Positions 50,949 through 62,035 of a stretch of DNA of 64,000 nt are shown piece by piece. Each line of letters begins with the position of its first letter. Position 1 is the stretch's first letter. The notes below the pieces were generated by a model. The model had not been told where the DNA came from. It was given only the letters and a program-made list of their open reading frames with translations, and did no database searches. The position numbers and the translations under genes are program-made. The DNA lies in contig NZ_CP092915.1 in assembly GCF_022557175.1 (NCBI RefSeq), forward strand, positions 3,224,001-3,288,000, read 5' to 3'. The stretch comes from Mycolicibacterium sp. YH-1 (lineage in GTDB: Bacteria; Actinomycetota; Actinomycetes; Mycobacteriales; Mycobacteriaceae).

Positions 50949-52858
50949 CCCGGCGTCGCGGCCAGCGGCTCCAGCCGCCACTGGCCTCCACCGAGCAGCT
51001 CCAGGTGATGTGAGTGGTGCTGCTCGACGCTCTCGCGGTGGGTGACACTGACCACCACGCAGTCGGGCAGTCGCTGCCGAAGCGTGGTGTAGAGCGCGAA
51101 CTCCTGGCCCTCGTCGAGCGCCGAGGTCGACTCGTCGAGGAACACCGCCGTCGGCTTGTTCAGCAGCACCCGCGCGAACGCCACGCGCTGTTGCTCGCCG
51201 GGGGAGAGCACCTTCGACCAGTCGGCCTCCTCGTCCAGGCGCGTCGTGAGGTGGCCCAGTGTCACGGCGTCCAGCGCGTCACGAATCGCGTTGTCGTCGA
51301 ACGTATCCGCGGTCGACGGATAGGCGATCACCGCGCGTAGGGTGCCCAGCGGGGCATACGGCAGCTGCGACAGGAACATGGTGCCCTGGCCGGCGTCACC
51401 CGTCGGGTAGCGCACGGTGCCGTCAGCGTACGGCCACAGTTGCGCCAGGCTGCGCAGCAGCGTCGTCTTGCCGGTGCCCGACGGTCCGGTGATCACCAGC
51501 GAATCGCCGGGCGCCAAGTGGACATCGAGATCGTCAACGATGGCCTCGCCCGCCGGCAAACGCACTGCCACACCGTCGAACTCGACGCCGCCGTCAGTGC
51601 TGTCCTCCACGGTCATTCGCGGTAGCGCCCTTGCCTCGGCGTTGGAGGTGACAAGCCCGTCGAGGCGGATGATCGCCGCACGGTAGCCGGCGAACGCGTC
51701 GTAGACGGCGCGGAAGAACGCCAACGAGTCATGCACGGACAGGAACGCACTCGAGGATTGCGTGACGTCGCCCAGCTGTATCTCACCCTGAAACAGCCGA
51801 GGCGCCTGCACGATTGTGGGCAACGGGCTGACGAGTTGGTTCATCGACCGGTTCCAGCCGAGGAAGGCGATGCTGCGCCGGACGAAGGCCCGGTAGTTGC
51901 TGATGATCGCCGCGAACCTCGTCGCCAACGCAGATCGCTCGGTGTCTGCACCGCGGTAGAGTCCGACGGCCTCGCCGGCGTCGCGCAGGCGCACGAGGGC
52001 GTAACGGAACGCGGCGTTGGTCGCCTCGTTGCGGAAGCTCAACCTGATCAGCGGATGACCGATCCAGAACGCGACGACCGTGGTGAGGAACACGTACACG
52101 AGTGCCATCCAGAACAACGCCCTTGGCACGGTGACACCCAGAATCGTCAACGGCCCGGCCAGGTTCCACAGAATGGGAGTGAACGACACCACGGAGACCA
52201 GCGAGAGCACCGAACCGAACACCAGGGTCTGCGACGTGCCGACCGTCGGGGTGTTGGTCTCCGGGCCGGTGCCGGTGGTGAAGATGTCGATGTCCTGCTG
52301 GATGCGTTGATCTGGATTGTCGATCGCATGACCGGTATCGCCGGTGAGAAACCGGCCGCGGTAGTACGCGTCACCGTCGAGCCAGTCCCCGGTGAGCCGA
52401 CTGGTTAGCCAGACCCGCCACCGGATGATGAAGCGCTGCATCAGATACACGTCGAGGAGGTTGCGGACGATATCGGTGACGGCCAGACCGACCAGAATCA
52501 GAATTGCGAACCAGAAACCGTTGATCGCAGCGTCTTTCGCGGCTCCGTCATCGGAGAACGCGGCCTGCAGCGCCGAGAACTGATCATTGCTCTGGTAACT
52601 GAACAACACGCTGAGACGGACGTCGATCATCACCGACAGCAGCAGCACCCCCAGCAGCGCCCACACCACGATGCTCTGCCGCCCGGTGAAGTAGCTGCCG
52701 GTGATACGCCAGAACTGCCGTCCCCACGTGGTGAACCGGGCGAGCACGGTCAGCACCGCCACCATCGACACCGCACTGATCGCCCATGCCTTCGCCACCC
52801 AGAACAGTGACGCCACGATCTCGTTTCCCCAGTCCAGCGACGGGGTGAACATCTCCAT
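50945..52858 (-). CDS. BacA/SbmA-like ABC transporter, paralogue 1
   Basis: 637 residues: an SbmA/BacA-type membrane domain (residues ~1-390, with [20 protein letters not shown] and [22 protein letters not shown]) fused to an ABC ATPase. Walker A is [11 protein letters not shown], the signature [16 protein letters not shown], Walker [15 protein letters not shown], and the switch His in VSVTHRES. The length and layout match M. tuberculosis Rv1819c, which imports vitamin B12 and other hydrophilic molecules including peptides. It is the last of three tandem paralogues read from the minus strand, 34 bp from the next. Confidence 0.92.
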   Translation of the reverse strand: MEMFTPSLDWGNEIVASLFWVAKAWAISAVSMVAVLTVLARFTTWGRQFWRITGSYFTGRQSIVVWALLGVLLLSVMIDVRLSVLFSYQSNDQFSALQAAFSDDGAAKDAAINGFWFAILILVGLAVTDIVRNLLDVYLMQRFIIRWRVWLTSRLTGDWLDGDAYYRGRFLTGDTGHAIDNPDQRIQQDIDIFTTGTGPETNTPTVGTSQTLVFGSVLSLVSVVSFTPILWNLAGPLTILGVTVPRALFWMALVYVFLTTVVAFWIGHPLIRLSFRNEATNAAFRYALVRLRDAGEAVGLYRGADTERSALATRFAAIISNYRAFVRRSIAFLGWNRSMNQLVSPLPTIVQAPRLFQGEIQLGDVTQSSSAFLSVHDSLAFFRAVYDAFAGYRAAIIRLDGLVTSNAEARALPRMTVEDSTDGGVEFDGVAVRLPAGEAIVDDLDVHLAPGDSLVITGPSGTGKTTLLRSLAQLWPYADGTVRYPTGDAGQGTMFLSQLPYAPLGTLRAVIAYPSTADTFDDNAIRDALDAVTLGHLTTRLDEEADWSKVLSPGEQQRVAFARVLLNKPTAVFLDESTSALDEGQEFALYTTLRQRLPDCVVVSVTHRESVEQHHSHHLELLGGGQWRLEPLAATPG

Positions 52859-52892
52859 GCCGGGACGCTACCGGCATGGGCGGGTGCTGCGG

Positions 52893-54815
52893 CTAGACCT
52901 TGGTCAGATCCGCGGTGTCACCCTTGGTCCGGCGGAATCGCCACTCGCCCTCGCCGACCAGCTCGAGTTCATGCGTGTGGTGCTGCTCGACGGTGCTGCG
53001 ATGGCTGACGCTCACCATGATGGTGTTCGGCAGTTCGGTCCGGACCAGTTGGTAGAGGATGAACTCGAGGCCCTCGTCCAGCGCGGATGTGGACTCGTCG
53101 AGGAAGACTGCGTTGGGCTTGGCCAGCAGGATGCGCGCGAACGCGATTCGCTGCTGCTCGCCGGGGGAGAGCACCTTGGCCCAGTCCTGAACCTCGTCGA
53201 GCCGACCCACGAGGTGCGGCAGTGCGACACGCTCCAGCACGCCGCGGAGGTCCACGTCGGTGACGGTCCCCTCCTCGCACGGATACGACACGACGGCCCG
53301 CAGATCGCCGAGCGGTACGTAGGGGAGCTGGGACAGGAACATCGTCTCGTTGGGTCCGCACGGGCGGGTCAGTGTGCCGGTCGTGAACGGCCAGAGTTCG
53401 GCGAGGCTGCGCAGCAGGGTGGTCTTGCCTGCACCGGACTCGCCCTTGATCACCAGCGTGTCGCCGACTTCCAGGCGCATGCTCAGCGGTTTGACGAGCT
53501 GTCGCCCGTCGGGTGTGCGCACCTCGATGTCGTCGAGCGCGACCGTGCCGTCGACACACGCCGCGGTTGTCACCTGCGGCAGGGCGCGCGCCTCCTCGTT
53601 CGCGACGACCAGGCCGTGCAGACGGATGATCGACGCGCGGTACCCGGCGAAGGAGTCGTAGGCGTTACGGAAGAACGACAGCCCGTCCTGGATGCTGCCG
53701 AACGCCGACGCCGACTGACTCATCGCGCCGAGCGTGATCTCACCGCTGAAGAACCGCGGGAACTGCAGCAGGTAGGGCAGCGGCACGATGATCTGACTGA
53801 GCGACAGGTTCCAGCCGTAGAAGCCGATCATTCGGTTCACGTAGCGCTTGTAGTTCGAGACGACCGGTGTGAAGAGCCGCCGCAATCCGGTGCGCTCGGC
53901 GATCTCCCCGCGGTAGAACGCCACCGCCTCCGCTGCGTCGCGCAACCGCACCAACGCGTACCGGAAGGCGGCGTTGAACTTCTCGTTGTTGAACGACAGC
54001 CAGATGATCGGCTTGCCGATCCAGAACGCGATGACGGTGGCGAAGACCACGTAGCCCAGCCCGATCCAGAACATCGCCCTGGGGAGCTGGAAGCCGAACA
54101 GCGTCAACGTGCCCGAGAGGTTCCAGAGGATCGCCGTGAACGAGATCATCGAGGCGATCGCGTTCACCGCACCGAACAGCAGCGTGCTGGCCGACGTGTT
54201 GTTCGGCGTGTTGGGCAGCGGCCCGACGCCCGCGGTGAAGATGTCGACGTCGGCCTGGATGCGCTGATCGGGGTTGTCGATCGTGTCGTCGATGAAGCGT
54301 GACCGGTAGTAGGCCTTGCCGTCGAGCCAGTCCCCGGTGAGCCGGTCGGTCAGCCAGACGCGCCACGCCAGCATGAAGCGCTGCATCATGAACAGGTCGA
54401 GCATGACCCTGGACACGTAGATCGTGGCGAGGACCGCGAAGACGGTCATGGACAGCCAGAAACCGTCCTTACCGGAGTTCTTGACGGCTTCGTTGCCGGT
54501 CCCGAGGCCCGCGGCGATGACCTGGAAGCTGGTCATCATGTCGTTGCCGTAGTAGCTCAGGAGCACGGTGAGCCGGACGCCGATGATCACCGACAGCATC
54601 AGTGCCGCCAGCCACGCCCACACCTTGACGCTCGCCGGGCCCTTGAAGTAGTCGCCGGTGATGCGCCAGAACTGCCTGCCCCACTCGGTGTAACGGATGA
54701 TCAGGACCAGGATCGTCAAGGTGGCCACCACCGCGATCAACCAAGCCTTGGCGATCCACGCCAGCGACGTCCATACCTCGGTGCCCCAATCCAACGTCGG
54801 GGTGAACATCTCCAT
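52893..54815 (-). CDS. BacA/SbmA-like ABC transporter, paralogue 2
   Basis: 640 residues with the same domain order as its neighbours. The membrane part contains [20 protein letters not shown] and [22 protein letters not shown]; the ATPase has [49 protein letters not shown] and VSVSHRST. All ATPase motifs are intact. ATG 54815 aligns with the starts of the paralogues ([10 protein letters not shown] against [10 protein letters not shown] in paralogue 1), and the longer frame is discarded. The gap to paralogue 3 is 44 bp, so one transcript is likely. Confidence 0.92.
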   Translation of the reverse strand: MEMFTPTLDWGTEVWTSLAWIAKAWLIAVVATLTILVLIIRYTEWGRQFWRITGDYFKGPASVKVWAWLAALMLSVIIGVRLTVLLSYYGNDMMTSFQVIAAGLGTGNEAVKNSGKDGFWLSMTVFAVLATIYVSRVMLDLFMMQRFMLAWRVWLTDRLTGDWLDGKAYYRSRFIDDTIDNPDQRIQADVDIFTAGVGPLPNTPNNTSASTLLFGAVNAIASMISFTAILWNLSGTLTLFGFQLPRAMFWIGLGYVVFATVIAFWIGKPIIWLSFNNEKFNAAFRYALVRLRDAAEAVAFYRGEIAERTGLRRLFTPVVSNYKRYVNRMIGFYGWNLSLSQIIVPLPYLLQFPRFFSGEITLGAMSQSASAFGSIQDGLSFFRNAYDSFAGYRASIIRLHGLVVANEEARALPQVTTAACVDGTVALDDIEVRTPDGRQLVKPLSMRLEVGDTLVIKGESGAGKTTLLRSLAELWPFTTGTLTRPCGPNETMFLSQLPYVPLGDLRAVVSYPCEEGTVTDVDLRGVLERVALPHLVGRLDEVQDWAKVLSPGEQQRIAFARILLAKPNAVFLDESTSALDEGLEFILYQLVRTELPNTIMVSVSHRSTVEQHHTHELELVGEGEWRFRRTKGDTADLTKV

Positions 54816-54859
54816 CCCGGCAAGGTACCCCTGTGGGACGCGACCGGCCGTTCCGAGGC

Positions 54860-56770
54860 TCAGATGGACCTGGTGAGTCGGTCGAGGCGCCACTGGCCGT
54901 CACCCAGCAGTTGCAGCTGTTGCTCGTGATGCTGCTCGACGGTGTCCCGATGACTCACGCTGACCAGAATTGCGTCGGGAAGCGCCGATCGGATGAGTTC
55001 GTAGAGCATCAGCTCCAGGCCCTCGTCCATCGCCGAGGTGGACTCGTCGAGGAACACGACCTTCGGCTCGTTGAGCAGGATGCGGGCGAAGGCCATGCGC
55101 TGCTGCTCACCCACCGACAACACCTTGGCCCAGTCCTTGACCTCCTTGACCCGGATCACCAGATGCGGAAGCGCCACGGTGACGAGGGCCCGCTGGATCT
55201 CGGCATCGGACACCGCACCCGTCGCACTCGGGTACGACGCCGAGGCTCGCAGGTCACCCAGCGGGATGTAGGGCAGCTGGGACAGGAACATCGTCTCGTC
55301 CGCGGCGACGGGGAAGTGCACATCGCCGGTGGCATACGGCCACAGGCCCGCCAGGCTCTCCAGCAGGACCGTCTTGCCGCTACCCGACGGCCCCTTGATC
55401 ACCAGGCTCTCTCCCGGATGCAGCCGCAGGTCCAGTGACCTGATCAGCGAATGCCCCTCGGGCGTGCGGACGTCGACATTGCGCAGCTGCAGAACCCCGT
55501 CCTCGTGGCTGTTCTGCACGCTCAGCCGCGGGAGTCTGCCGGAGCGCTCGATCGCGTCGGTCAGCCCGTCGAGGCGGATGAGGGCGGCCCGGTAGCTCGC
55601 GAACGAGTCGTAGGCGTTGCGGAAGAACGACAGCGAGTCGTGGATCGCCTGGAAGGCGGTCGCGGACTGCATGACGTCGCCGAAGGAGATCCGACCGTCG
55701 AAGAGCCGCTGCGCCTGAACGATGTAGGGCAGCGGGTTGATCACCTGGCTCATCGAGCCGTTCCACCCCAAAAACAGCACCATCCGACTCAGCCACTGCC
55801 GATAGTTCGCGGCGATATCGGACAGGTTGTCGCGTAACCGATCTCGTTCGACCGTCTCGCCGCGGTACAGGCCGACCGCGCTCGCGGACTCCTTGAGCCG
55901 GATCATCGCGTAGCGGAACGTGGCGTTGCGCATCTCGTTGAGGAAACTCAGCCGGATCAATGGCCGGCCGATCCAGAAGGCGATGACCGTGGCCGCCAGC
56001 ACATAGCCGATGACGATCCAGAACAGCGCCTTGGGAATCGTCAGACTCAGCACCGTCAGCGGCCCGGACAGATGCCACAGGATCACGCCGAACGAGGCGA
56101 CGCTGAGCAGCGACTCGACCGCGCCGAAGAGCAGTAGGCCTCCGGAACCGTGCGCAGGCACGTTCGGTTCACCGGTTCCTGCGGTGACGATGTCGATGTC
56201 CTGCTGGATGCGCTGGTCGGGATTGTCGATCGGCCGCGCCGCGAATTGACCGCGGAAGTAGGCGTGCCCGTCCATCCACTCGTCGAGCACGCGCCTCGTC
56301 AACCAGACCCGCCAGCGCAGCACGAAACGCTGGGTCAGGTACAGGTCAATCAGGAAGCGGCAGACCGAAACCGTTGCCAGCACGGCGAATATGCCCATCG
56401 AGAACCAGAAGGCGTCGATGCCGCTGTCCTTGAGCGCCTCATCCGCCGAGCCGCTGCCCTGGAATGCGACCTGCAGCGCCGAGAACAGGTCGTTGGCGTA
56501 ATAGCTGAGCAGCACGTTGACGCGGACGGCGATGACGACCGACAGCAGCAGTGCCCCCGACACCAGCCACACGGGAACGCTCGCGCGCCCGACGAAGTAG
56601 CCGCCGGTGATTCGCCAGAACTGGCGGCCCCACTCGGTGAACCTGGCCACCAGCAGCAGCACGATCAACACGCCGAGCGCGGACATCCCGAAGGCCTTGG
56701 CCACCCACAGCGCCGAGTTGACGACCTCGTGACTCCAGTCGACGGACGACCTGAAACCCTCCGAGTCCAT
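54860..56770 (-). CDS. BacA/SbmA-like ABC transporter, paralogue 3
   Basis: 636 residues, same plan. [20 protein letters not shown] and [24 protein letters not shown] mark the membrane domain. The ATPase has [19 protein letters not shown], a slightly altered signature [16 protein letters not shown] (V for P), [14 protein letters not shown] and VSVSHRDT, all functional-looking. ATG 56770 with GGAGGAG nine bases before it is preferred to GTG 56806. Differences in the signature and N-terminus ([15 protein letters not shown]) make it the most diverged copy. It is the first gene of the triplet. Confidence 0.92.
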   Translation of the reverse strand: MDSEGFRSSVDWSHEVVNSALWVAKAFGMSALGVLIVLLLVARFTEWGRQFWRITGGYFVGRASVPVWLVSGALLLSVVIAVRVNVLLSYYANDLFSALQVAFQGSGSADEALKDSGIDAFWFSMGIFAVLATVSVCRFLIDLYLTQRFVLRWRVWLTRRVLDEWMDGHAYFRGQFAARPIDNPDQRIQQDIDIVTAGTGEPNVPAHGSGGLLLFGAVESLLSVASFGVILWHLSGPLTVLSLTIPKALFWIVIGYVLAATVIAFWIGRPLIRLSFLNEMRNATFRYAMIRLKESASAVGLYRGETVERDRLRDNLSDIAANYRQWLSRMVLFLGWNGSMSQVINPLPYIVQAQRLFDGRISFGDVMQSATAFQAIHDSLSFFRNAYDSFASYRAALIRLDGLTDAIERSGRLPRLSVQNSHEDGVLQLRNVDVRTPEGHSLIRSLDLRLHPGESLVIKGPSGSGKTVLLESLAGLWPYATGDVHFPVAADETMFLSQLPYIPLGDLRASASYPSATGAVSDAEIQRALVTVALPHLVIRVKEVKDWAKVLSVGEQQRMAFARILLNEPKVVFLDESTSAMDEGLELMLYELIRSALPDAILVSVSHRDTVEQHHEQQLQLLGDGQWRLDRLTRSI

Positions 56771-56860
56771 TCGACGAAACTCCTCCGAGGGACATTTCGA
56801 CGGCACCCCCCCGCGGCGAAGTTACCGCAGGCCGGTGCCGGTTGCACTCAAGCTGGACCG

Positions 56861-57700
56861 GTGGACGTACGCCTGCACGACTCCGCCGCCGAGTTCGCCG
56901 CGATCGCCGGGAATCTCTACCGGCGCGACCCGATCGGTCACACCGTCGAGCTCAGCGGCCTCGCCGCACCGGCGCTACCCGCCGACGCGGTGCTGTTGAC
57001 GGCATGGATGGACGGCCGTCTCGCCGGTGCCGCGGTGCAGACCCCGCCGCATCCACTGATGTGCGGAGGGCTCAGCGCGCCGACCGTCGAGCCGGCCGTG
57101 ACCCTGCTGGCGCGAACACATTCAGAGCTGAGCGCGGTGCGAGGTCCAAACGCCACGGCCGAGGCATTCGCCTCAGCCTGGCAGCGGCACACCGGCGCCG
57201 AGCCGGAGGTGCTGACCGGGGAGAGGCTGCACCGGCTCGGCGATCTCGTGCCGCCGACCGCGGTGCCGGGGGAGGCCCGCCCACACCGCCCCGACGACGT
57301 CGAGCTGCTGGCCGACTGGACGGCCCGGTTCTTTGTGGAGGCGTTCGGGTCGGTCGCAGCGCCACCAGCGCATCGAGCCTTCCTCGACGGACTCCTGCAG
57401 GCGGGCGTCCGATTCGTGCTCTGGACCCAGCACCGGCGCCCGGTCAGCATGGCGATGATCCGGCCGCCCGTGGCGGGGGTGAGCCGGATCGGGCCGGTGT
57501 ACACACCCGAGGACGAACGCGGCCACGGCTACGGGTCGGCCGTGACGGCGGCGGCATCGCGAACCGCCACGGCGATGGGTGCCGATGAGGTGGTCCTTTT
57601 CACCGATATCGCCAACCCGGTGCCCAACGCGATTTATCGGCGAATCGGGTTCCGGCCCGTCTCCGATTGGCTGGTGATCGGGTTCGCGACCACGGTGTGA
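56861..57700 (+). CDS. GNAT-family N-acetyltransferase
   Basis: 279 residues. The C-terminal half is a GNAT domain: VSMAMIRPPVAGVSRIGPVYTPEDERGHGYGSAVTAAASR has the acetyl-CoA-binding R-G-x-G-x-G/A pattern, and IANPVPNAIYRRIGFRP the closing strand with the conserved N-x3-Y-x-R-x-G-F. The N-terminal half is a less conserved domain. GTG 56861 begins DVRLHDSAAEF. It is divergent from the ABC triplet and 34 bp before secA2. The acceptor is unknown. Confidence 0.85.
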   Translation: MDVRLHDSAAEFAAIAGNLYRRDPIGHTVELSGLAAPALPADAVLLTAWMDGRLAGAAVQTPPHPLMCGGLSAPTVEPAVTLLARTHSELSAVRGPNATAEAFASAWQRHTGAEPEVLTGERLHRLGDLVPPTAVPGEARPHRPDDVELLADWTARFFVEAFGSVAAPPAHRAFLDGLLQAGVRFVLWTQHRRPVSMAMIRPPVAGVSRIGPVYTPEDERGHGYGSAVTAAASRTATAMGADEVVLFTDIANPVPNAIYRRIGFRPVSDWLVIGFATTV

Positions 57701-57734
57701 TCGGCCCGCGCCGGGGCCGCGTACCTTGTGACAC

Positions 57735-60107
57735 GTGGCCAAGACTGCCCCCAATACCTCTTCCGACCCGACACCCAAGACCAAGGCTCGGTCGTCCAAA
57801 CGGCTGAGCAATAGGTTCTGGAAGCTGCTGGGTGCAAGCACCGACAAGGACCAGGCCAGCTCGATGGGGCAGGTGACGGCCTCATCGGCGTTCGACGAGA
57901 AGGCCGCGGGCCTCGACGACGAACAGCTGCGCAAGGCCGCGAAGCTCCTCGAACTGGGCGACCTCGCCGAGGCGGCGGACATCCCGCAGTTCCTGGCCAT
58001 CGCCCGCGAGGCGTCCGAGCGTGCCACGACCCTCAAGCCGTTCGACGTCCAGCTGCTAGGCGCGCTGCGCATGATGGCCGGCGACGTCGTCGAGATGGCC
58101 ACCGGTGAGGGCAAGACCCTGGCCGGCGCCGTCGCCGCGGCTGGCTACGCCATCGCCGGCCGCAGCGTGCACGTCATCTCGGTCAACGACTACCTCGCCC
58201 GTCGCGACGCGGAGTGGATGGGCCCGCTGCTGGAGGCCATGGGTCTGACGGTCGGCTGGATCACCGCCGACTCGACAGCCGATGAACGCCGCGCCGCCTA
58301 CGCCTGCAACGTGACCTACGCCTCGGTCAACGAGATCGGGTTCGACGTGCTGCGCGATCAGCTGGTGACCGACGTGGCCGACCTGGTGTCCCCGGATCCC
58401 GACGTCGCACTGATCGATGAGGCCGACTCGGTGCTCGTCGACGAGGCCCTGGTGCCGCTCGTCCTGGCCGGCACCACACACCGCGAGACACCGCGACTGG
58501 AGATCATCAGGCTGGTCCGTGACCTGGTGGAGTCCAACGACGCGGAGAAGTATTACGACACCGACGCCGACCGGCGCAATGTGCACCTGACCGACGCCGG
58601 CGCCCGCAGGCTCGAGGCCGCGCTCGGTGGTATCGACATCTACTCCGAGGAGCACGTCAGCACGACGTTGACCGAGGCGAACGTGGCGCTGCACGCGAAC
58701 GTGCTGCTGCAGCGCGACGTGCACTACATCGTCCGCGACGGTGCGGTGCAGCTGATCAATGCCTCGCGCGGCCGGATCGCGTCGCTGCAGCGCTGGCCCG
58801 ACGGCCTGCAGGCGGCGGTCGAGGCCAAGGAGGGCATCGAGACCACCGAGACCGGCGAGGTCCTCGACACCATCACCGTGCAGGCGCTGATCAACCGCTA
58901 CCCGACGGTGTGCGGTATGACCGGTACCGCACTGGCAGCGGGCGAGCAGCTGCGCCAGTTCTACAAGCTCGGCGTCTCGCCGATCCCGCCAAACACCCCG
59001 AACATCCGCGTCGACGAACTCGACCGGGTGTACATCACCGCGGCCGCCAAGAACGACGCCGTCGTCGAGCACATCACCGAGGTGCATGCGACGGGTCAGC
59101 CGGTGCTGGTCGGTACCCGCGACGTCGCCGAGTCCGAGGAACTGCACGAGCGTCTGGTCAAGGCGGGCATTCCGGCGGTCGTGCTCAACGCCAAGAACGA
59201 CGCCGAGGAAGCCGCGGTGATCGCCGAGGCGGGCAAGCTCGGAGTGGTCACGGTGTCCACCCAGATGGCCGGCCGCGGAACCGATATCCGACTCGGCGGC
59301 TCCGACGAGTCCGATCACGATGCCGTCGCCGATCTCGGCGGGCTGCATGTCATCGGTACGGGCCGCCACCACACCGAGCGCCTGGACAACCAGCTCCGGG
59401 GCCGCGCGGGACGCCAGGGCGACCCGGGCTCGTCGGTGTTCTTCTCCAGCTGGGAGGACGACGTCGTCGTCGCTCATCTGGAACCACAGAAGCTGCCGAT
59501 GCAGACCGATGAAGACGGCCGCATCCTGAACGACAAGGCTGCCCAACTTCTCGAGCACGCGCAGCGCGTCGCGGAGGGCAAGCTGCTCGATGTGCACGCC
59601 AACACGTGGCGCTACAACCAATTGGTCGCCCAGCAGCGCGCCATCATCTCCGAGCGCCGGGAGAACCTGCTGCGCACGCCGACGGCTCGCGAGGAACTCG
59701 CGGAGCGCTCACCGAAGCGCTACGAGCAACTTCTCGAGGAGATCGGCGAGGAGCGTCTGGAGACGACGTGCCGCCAGATCATGCTGTACCACCTCGACCG
59801 CGGCTGGGCCGACCATCAGGCCTACCTGTCCGACATCCGGGAGAGCATCCACCTGCGGGCCCTTGGCAGACAGAACCCGCTCGACGAGTTCCACCGGATG
59901 GCCGTTGACGCGTTCGGCTCGCTGGCCGCGGACGCCATCGAGGCCGCGCAGCAGACCTTCGAGACGGCAAACGTCACCGAGGACGAGCTGGGCCTCGATC
60001 TGTCGAAGCTCGCCCGACCGACATCGACGTGGACGTACATGATTCACGACAACCCGCTCGCCGACGACACCATGTCGGCGCTGAGCCTGCCTGGGGTGTT
60101 CCGCTAG
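57735..60107 (+). CDS. secA2: Accessory preprotein translocase ATPase SecA2
   Basis: 790 residues, similar to mycobacterial SecA2 and about 150 shorter than housekeeping SecA. The N-terminus is a Lys/Thr-rich tail, then [20 protein letters not shown]; Walker A is [11 protein letters not shown] at ~120, the DEAD-box [15 protein letters not shown] at ~225, the second NTPase domain has [15 protein letters not shown] and [18 protein letters not shown]. The long C-terminal zinc-binding and linker region of SecA1 is absent. SecA2 exports a special set of proteins in mycobacteria. GTG start; the next gene begins 11 bp after the stop. Confidence 0.97.
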   Translation: MAKTAPNTSSDPTPKTKARSSKRLSNRFWKLLGASTDKDQASSMGQVTASSAFDEKAAGLDDEQLRKAAKLLELGDLAEAADIPQFLAIAREASERATTLKPFDVQLLGALRMMAGDVVEMATGEGKTLAGAVAAAGYAIAGRSVHVISVNDYLARRDAEWMGPLLEAMGLTVGWITADSTADERRAAYACNVTYASVNEIGFDVLRDQLVTDVADLVSPDPDVALIDEADSVLVDEALVPLVLAGTTHRETPRLEIIRLVRDLVESNDAEKYYDTDADRRNVHLTDAGARRLEAALGGIDIYSEEHVSTTLTEANVALHANVLLQRDVHYIVRDGAVQLINASRGRIASLQRWPDGLQAAVEAKEGIETTETGEVLDTITVQALINRYPTVCGMTGTALAAGEQLRQFYKLGVSPIPPNTPNIRVDELDRVYITAAAKNDAVVEHITEVHATGQPVLVGTRDVAESEELHERLVKAGIPAVVLNAKNDAEEAAVIAEAGKLGVVTVSTQMAGRGTDIRLGGSDESDHDAVADLGGLHVIGTGRHHTERLDNQLRGRAGRQGDPGSSVFFSSWEDDVVVAHLEPQKLPMQTDEDGRILNDKAAQLLEHAQRVAEGKLLDVHANTWRYNQLVAQQRAIISERRENLLRTPTAREELAERSPKRYEQLLEEIGEERLETTCRQIMLYHLDRGWADHQAYLSDIRESIHLRALGRQNPLDEFHRMAVDAFGSLAADAIEAAQQTFETANVTEDELGLDLSKLARPTSTWTYMIHDNPLADDTMSALSLPGVFR

Positions 60108-60118
60108 GTTAGGCCCTC

Positions 60119-60769
60119 ATGGAGGCGCCCCACGGCAGTAGCGAGGCGACCGGGGCCGGCGGTGACGCGGTCCGGCCAGACGCCGCCACCGACCGCGTGC
60201 TGACCATCCCCAACGCACTCAGCGTGCTGCGGCTGATCCTGGTCCCCGTCTTCCTCTACCTGCTGCTGGTCGCCGATGCCAACGCGCTAGCGGTCGCGGT
60301 GCTGATGTTCAGCGGCTTCTCCGACTGGGCCGACGGCAAGATCGCGCGGCTGGTGCCCAACCAGTCCTCACGCCTCGGCGCGCTGCTCGACCCGGCCGTC
60401 GACCGGACCTACATGGTGGCCGTTCCTGTGGCCTTCGCCATCGACAACATCGTGCCGTGGTGGTTCGTGCTGGTGCTGCTCGGGCGTGACGTCGTGCTGG
60501 CCGCCACCCTGCCGGTACTGCGCAGCCGCGGTCTGACGGCGCTGCCGGTGACCTATATCGGCAAGGCCGCGACGTTCGCGCTGATGTCGGGATTCCCGCT
60601 GATCCTGCTTGGTCAGTGGGACGCGTTGTGGAGCCGGGTCATCCTGGCCTGCGGGTGGGCGTTCGTGATCTGGGGCGCGGTGATGTACCTGTGGTCGGCC
60701 GTGCTGTATCTGCTCCAGGTCGGGATGGTGCTGCGCACCCTGCCGCGGGTGCCCGCAGGGAAAGCCTGA
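60119..60769 (+). CDS. pgsA2: CDP-alcohol phosphatidyltransferase
   Basis: 216 residues, about five membrane helices. The CDP-alcohol phosphatidyltransferase signature D-G-x2-A-R-x8-G-x3-D-x3-D is complete in DGKIARLVPNQSS followed by RLGALLDPAVDR. The N-terminal 25 residues are polar, then TIPNALSVLRLILVPVFLYLLLV starts the membrane part. In M. tuberculosis the equivalent Rv1822 is called pgsA2; whether it makes phosphatidylglycerol phosphate or another phospholipid is not settled by the sequence. It is followed after 3 bp by the first DUF881 gene. Confidence 0.88.
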   Translation: MEAPHGSSEATGAGGDAVRPDAATDRVLTIPNALSVLRLILVPVFLYLLLVADANALAVAVLMFSGFSDWADGKIARLVPNQSSRLGALLDPAVDRTYMVAVPVAFAIDNIVPWWFVLVLLGRDVVLAATLPVLRSRGLTALPVTYIGKAATFALMSGFPLILLGQWDALWSRVILACGWAFVIWGAVMYLWSAVLYLLQVGMVLRTLPRVPAGKA

Positions 60770-60772
60770 CCG

Positions 60773-61687
60773 GTGTCCGCAGACGACCGCGCACTCGGCG
60801 GCTACAGCCGCGAGGCGGGCCGCAATGCTCATGACGCCGACGCGCCCAAGCTGATCCCGGTTCCGTCGCTGTTGAGGTCGCTGCTGACCGATCACCTCGA
60901 TCCGGGGTACGCGGCCGCCGCCGAGCGGCGTGCGGCCCGCGGCGAGACCGGCCGCGGGCGGTTCGACTGGGGTTGGCAGCTGGCGGCGGGCCTTGCCGTG
61001 ACCATCGTGTTCGCCACGGCGGCCGCGCAGGCGCAGTCCGTGGCTCCTGCGACCCGCGAGACACAGCACGTCCTCGTCGACAGTGTCCGGGCCGCGGAGA
61101 CCACGACGGGCGCGGCCACCGAGCGCCGCGACAAACTCTCGGCAGAGGTCGAGATGGAGCGGCGCAGCCGTCTCGAGGGTGACGAGGAGGGCCGCGGTCT
61201 ACTCGAGCGGCTCGACACCGCGGATTTCGCCGCCGCGGCCACCGAGGTACACGGGCCGGGGTTGCGCGTGACAGCCACCGAGCCCGGCGCCGCCCGCGAC
61301 CTGTCCGACGTGTCCAAACAACGGATCCAGGGCAGTCCGCAGGTGGTGCTCGACCGCGACCTGCAGTTGGTGGTGAACTCGTTGTGGGTCAGCGGCGCCG
61401 AGGCCATCGCCGTGGGGGGTGTGCGGATCGGTCCCAACGTGACGATCCGGCAGGCGGGAGGGGGGATCCTGGTGGACAACCAGCCGATCGGCAGCCCGTA
61501 CGCCGTCGTGGCCATAGGACCGCCGCGCGCCATGGCAGATGTGTTCGACCGCAGCCCCGGACTGCACCGGTTGCGGCTGCTTGAGGCCTCCTACGGCGTG
61601 GGGGTCGAGGTCAGCGCCGCCGACGACCTCGCCGTCGCCGCCGGATCGGTCCGCGACCTGACATTCGCTAAGCCGCTTGGCCCCTGA
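60773..61687 (+). CDS. DUF881 family protein (Rv1823-like)
   Basis: 304 residues. A long polar N-terminus (about 65 residues) precedes one membrane helix ([20 protein letters not shown]), then a coiled-coil-like region with [22 protein letters not shown] and the DUF881 domain: [39 protein letters not shown] and [17 protein letters not shown]. The domain lies outside the membrane. The family is typical of Gram-positive genomes close to division or wall genes; its function is unknown. GTG start; the small basic protein gene follows. Confidence 0.88.
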   Translation: MSADDRALGGYSREAGRNAHDADAPKLIPVPSLLRSLLTDHLDPGYAAAAERRAARGETGRGRFDWGWQLAAGLAVTIVFATAAAQAQSVAPATRETQHVLVDSVRAAETTTGAATERRDKLSAEVEMERRSRLEGDEEGRGLLERLDTADFAAAATEVHGPGLRVTATEPGAARDLSDVSKQRIQGSPQVVLDRDLQLVVNSLWVSGAEAIAVGGVRIGPNVTIRQAGGGILVDNQPIGSPYAVVAIGPPRAMADVFDRSPGLHRLRLLEASYGVGVEVSAADDLAVAAGSVRDLTFAKPLGP

Positions 61688-61700
61688 TGATCGGAAGTAC

Positions 61701-62033
61701 ATGATCGGAATCGTCGCGCTCATCGCCGGAATCGTGCTCGGGTTGGTGTTTCACCCCGATGTCCCCGATTTCATCCAGCCCTATCTGCCGATCGCGGTCG
61801 TCGCCGCGCTCGACGCGGTGTTCGGCGGCCTGCGGGCGTATCTCGAGCGGATCTTCGACTCGAAGGTCTTCGTCGTGTCCTTCGTGTTCAACGTCCTGGT
61901 CGCCTCGATCATCGTCTACGTCGGTGATCAGCTCGGGGTGGGCACACAACTGTCCACCGCGATCATCGTCGTCCTGGGCATCCGCATCTTCGGTAACGCC
62001 GCCGCGTTGCGGCGCAGGCTGTTCGGAGCGTGA
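61701..62033 (+). CDS. sbp: Small basic protein family (DUF1290, Rv1824-like)
   Basis: 110 residues, three to four helices: IGIVALIAGIVLGLVFHP, LPIAVVAALDAVFGGLRAYLE, FVVSFVFNVLVASIIVYVGDQLG and a basic end RRRLFGA. The family (Sbp, DUF1290) is conserved next to DUF881 genes and near ftsA/ftsZ in Firmicutes, where it is of unknown function. The ATG at 61701 starts right at the helix; an earlier GTG at 61677 adds a polar piece. It lies between two DUF881 genes that overlap or nearly touch it. Confidence 0.88.
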   Translation: MIGIVALIAGIVLGLVFHPDVPDFIQPYLPIAVVAALDAVFGGLRAYLERIFDSKVFVVSFVFNVLVASIIVYVGDQLGVGTQLSTAIIVVLGIRIFGNAAALRRRLFGA

Positions 62034-62035
62034 CG

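Noticed and set aside
58056..59621. 521-residue open frame on the minus strand
   Set aside because: Antisense to secA2, with composition of a shadow frame and no start signal.
60103..60121. TAGGTTAGG half site resembling an iron box before pgsA2
   Set aside because: The right half does not match, and the site lies at the secA2 stop codon within an apparent operon.
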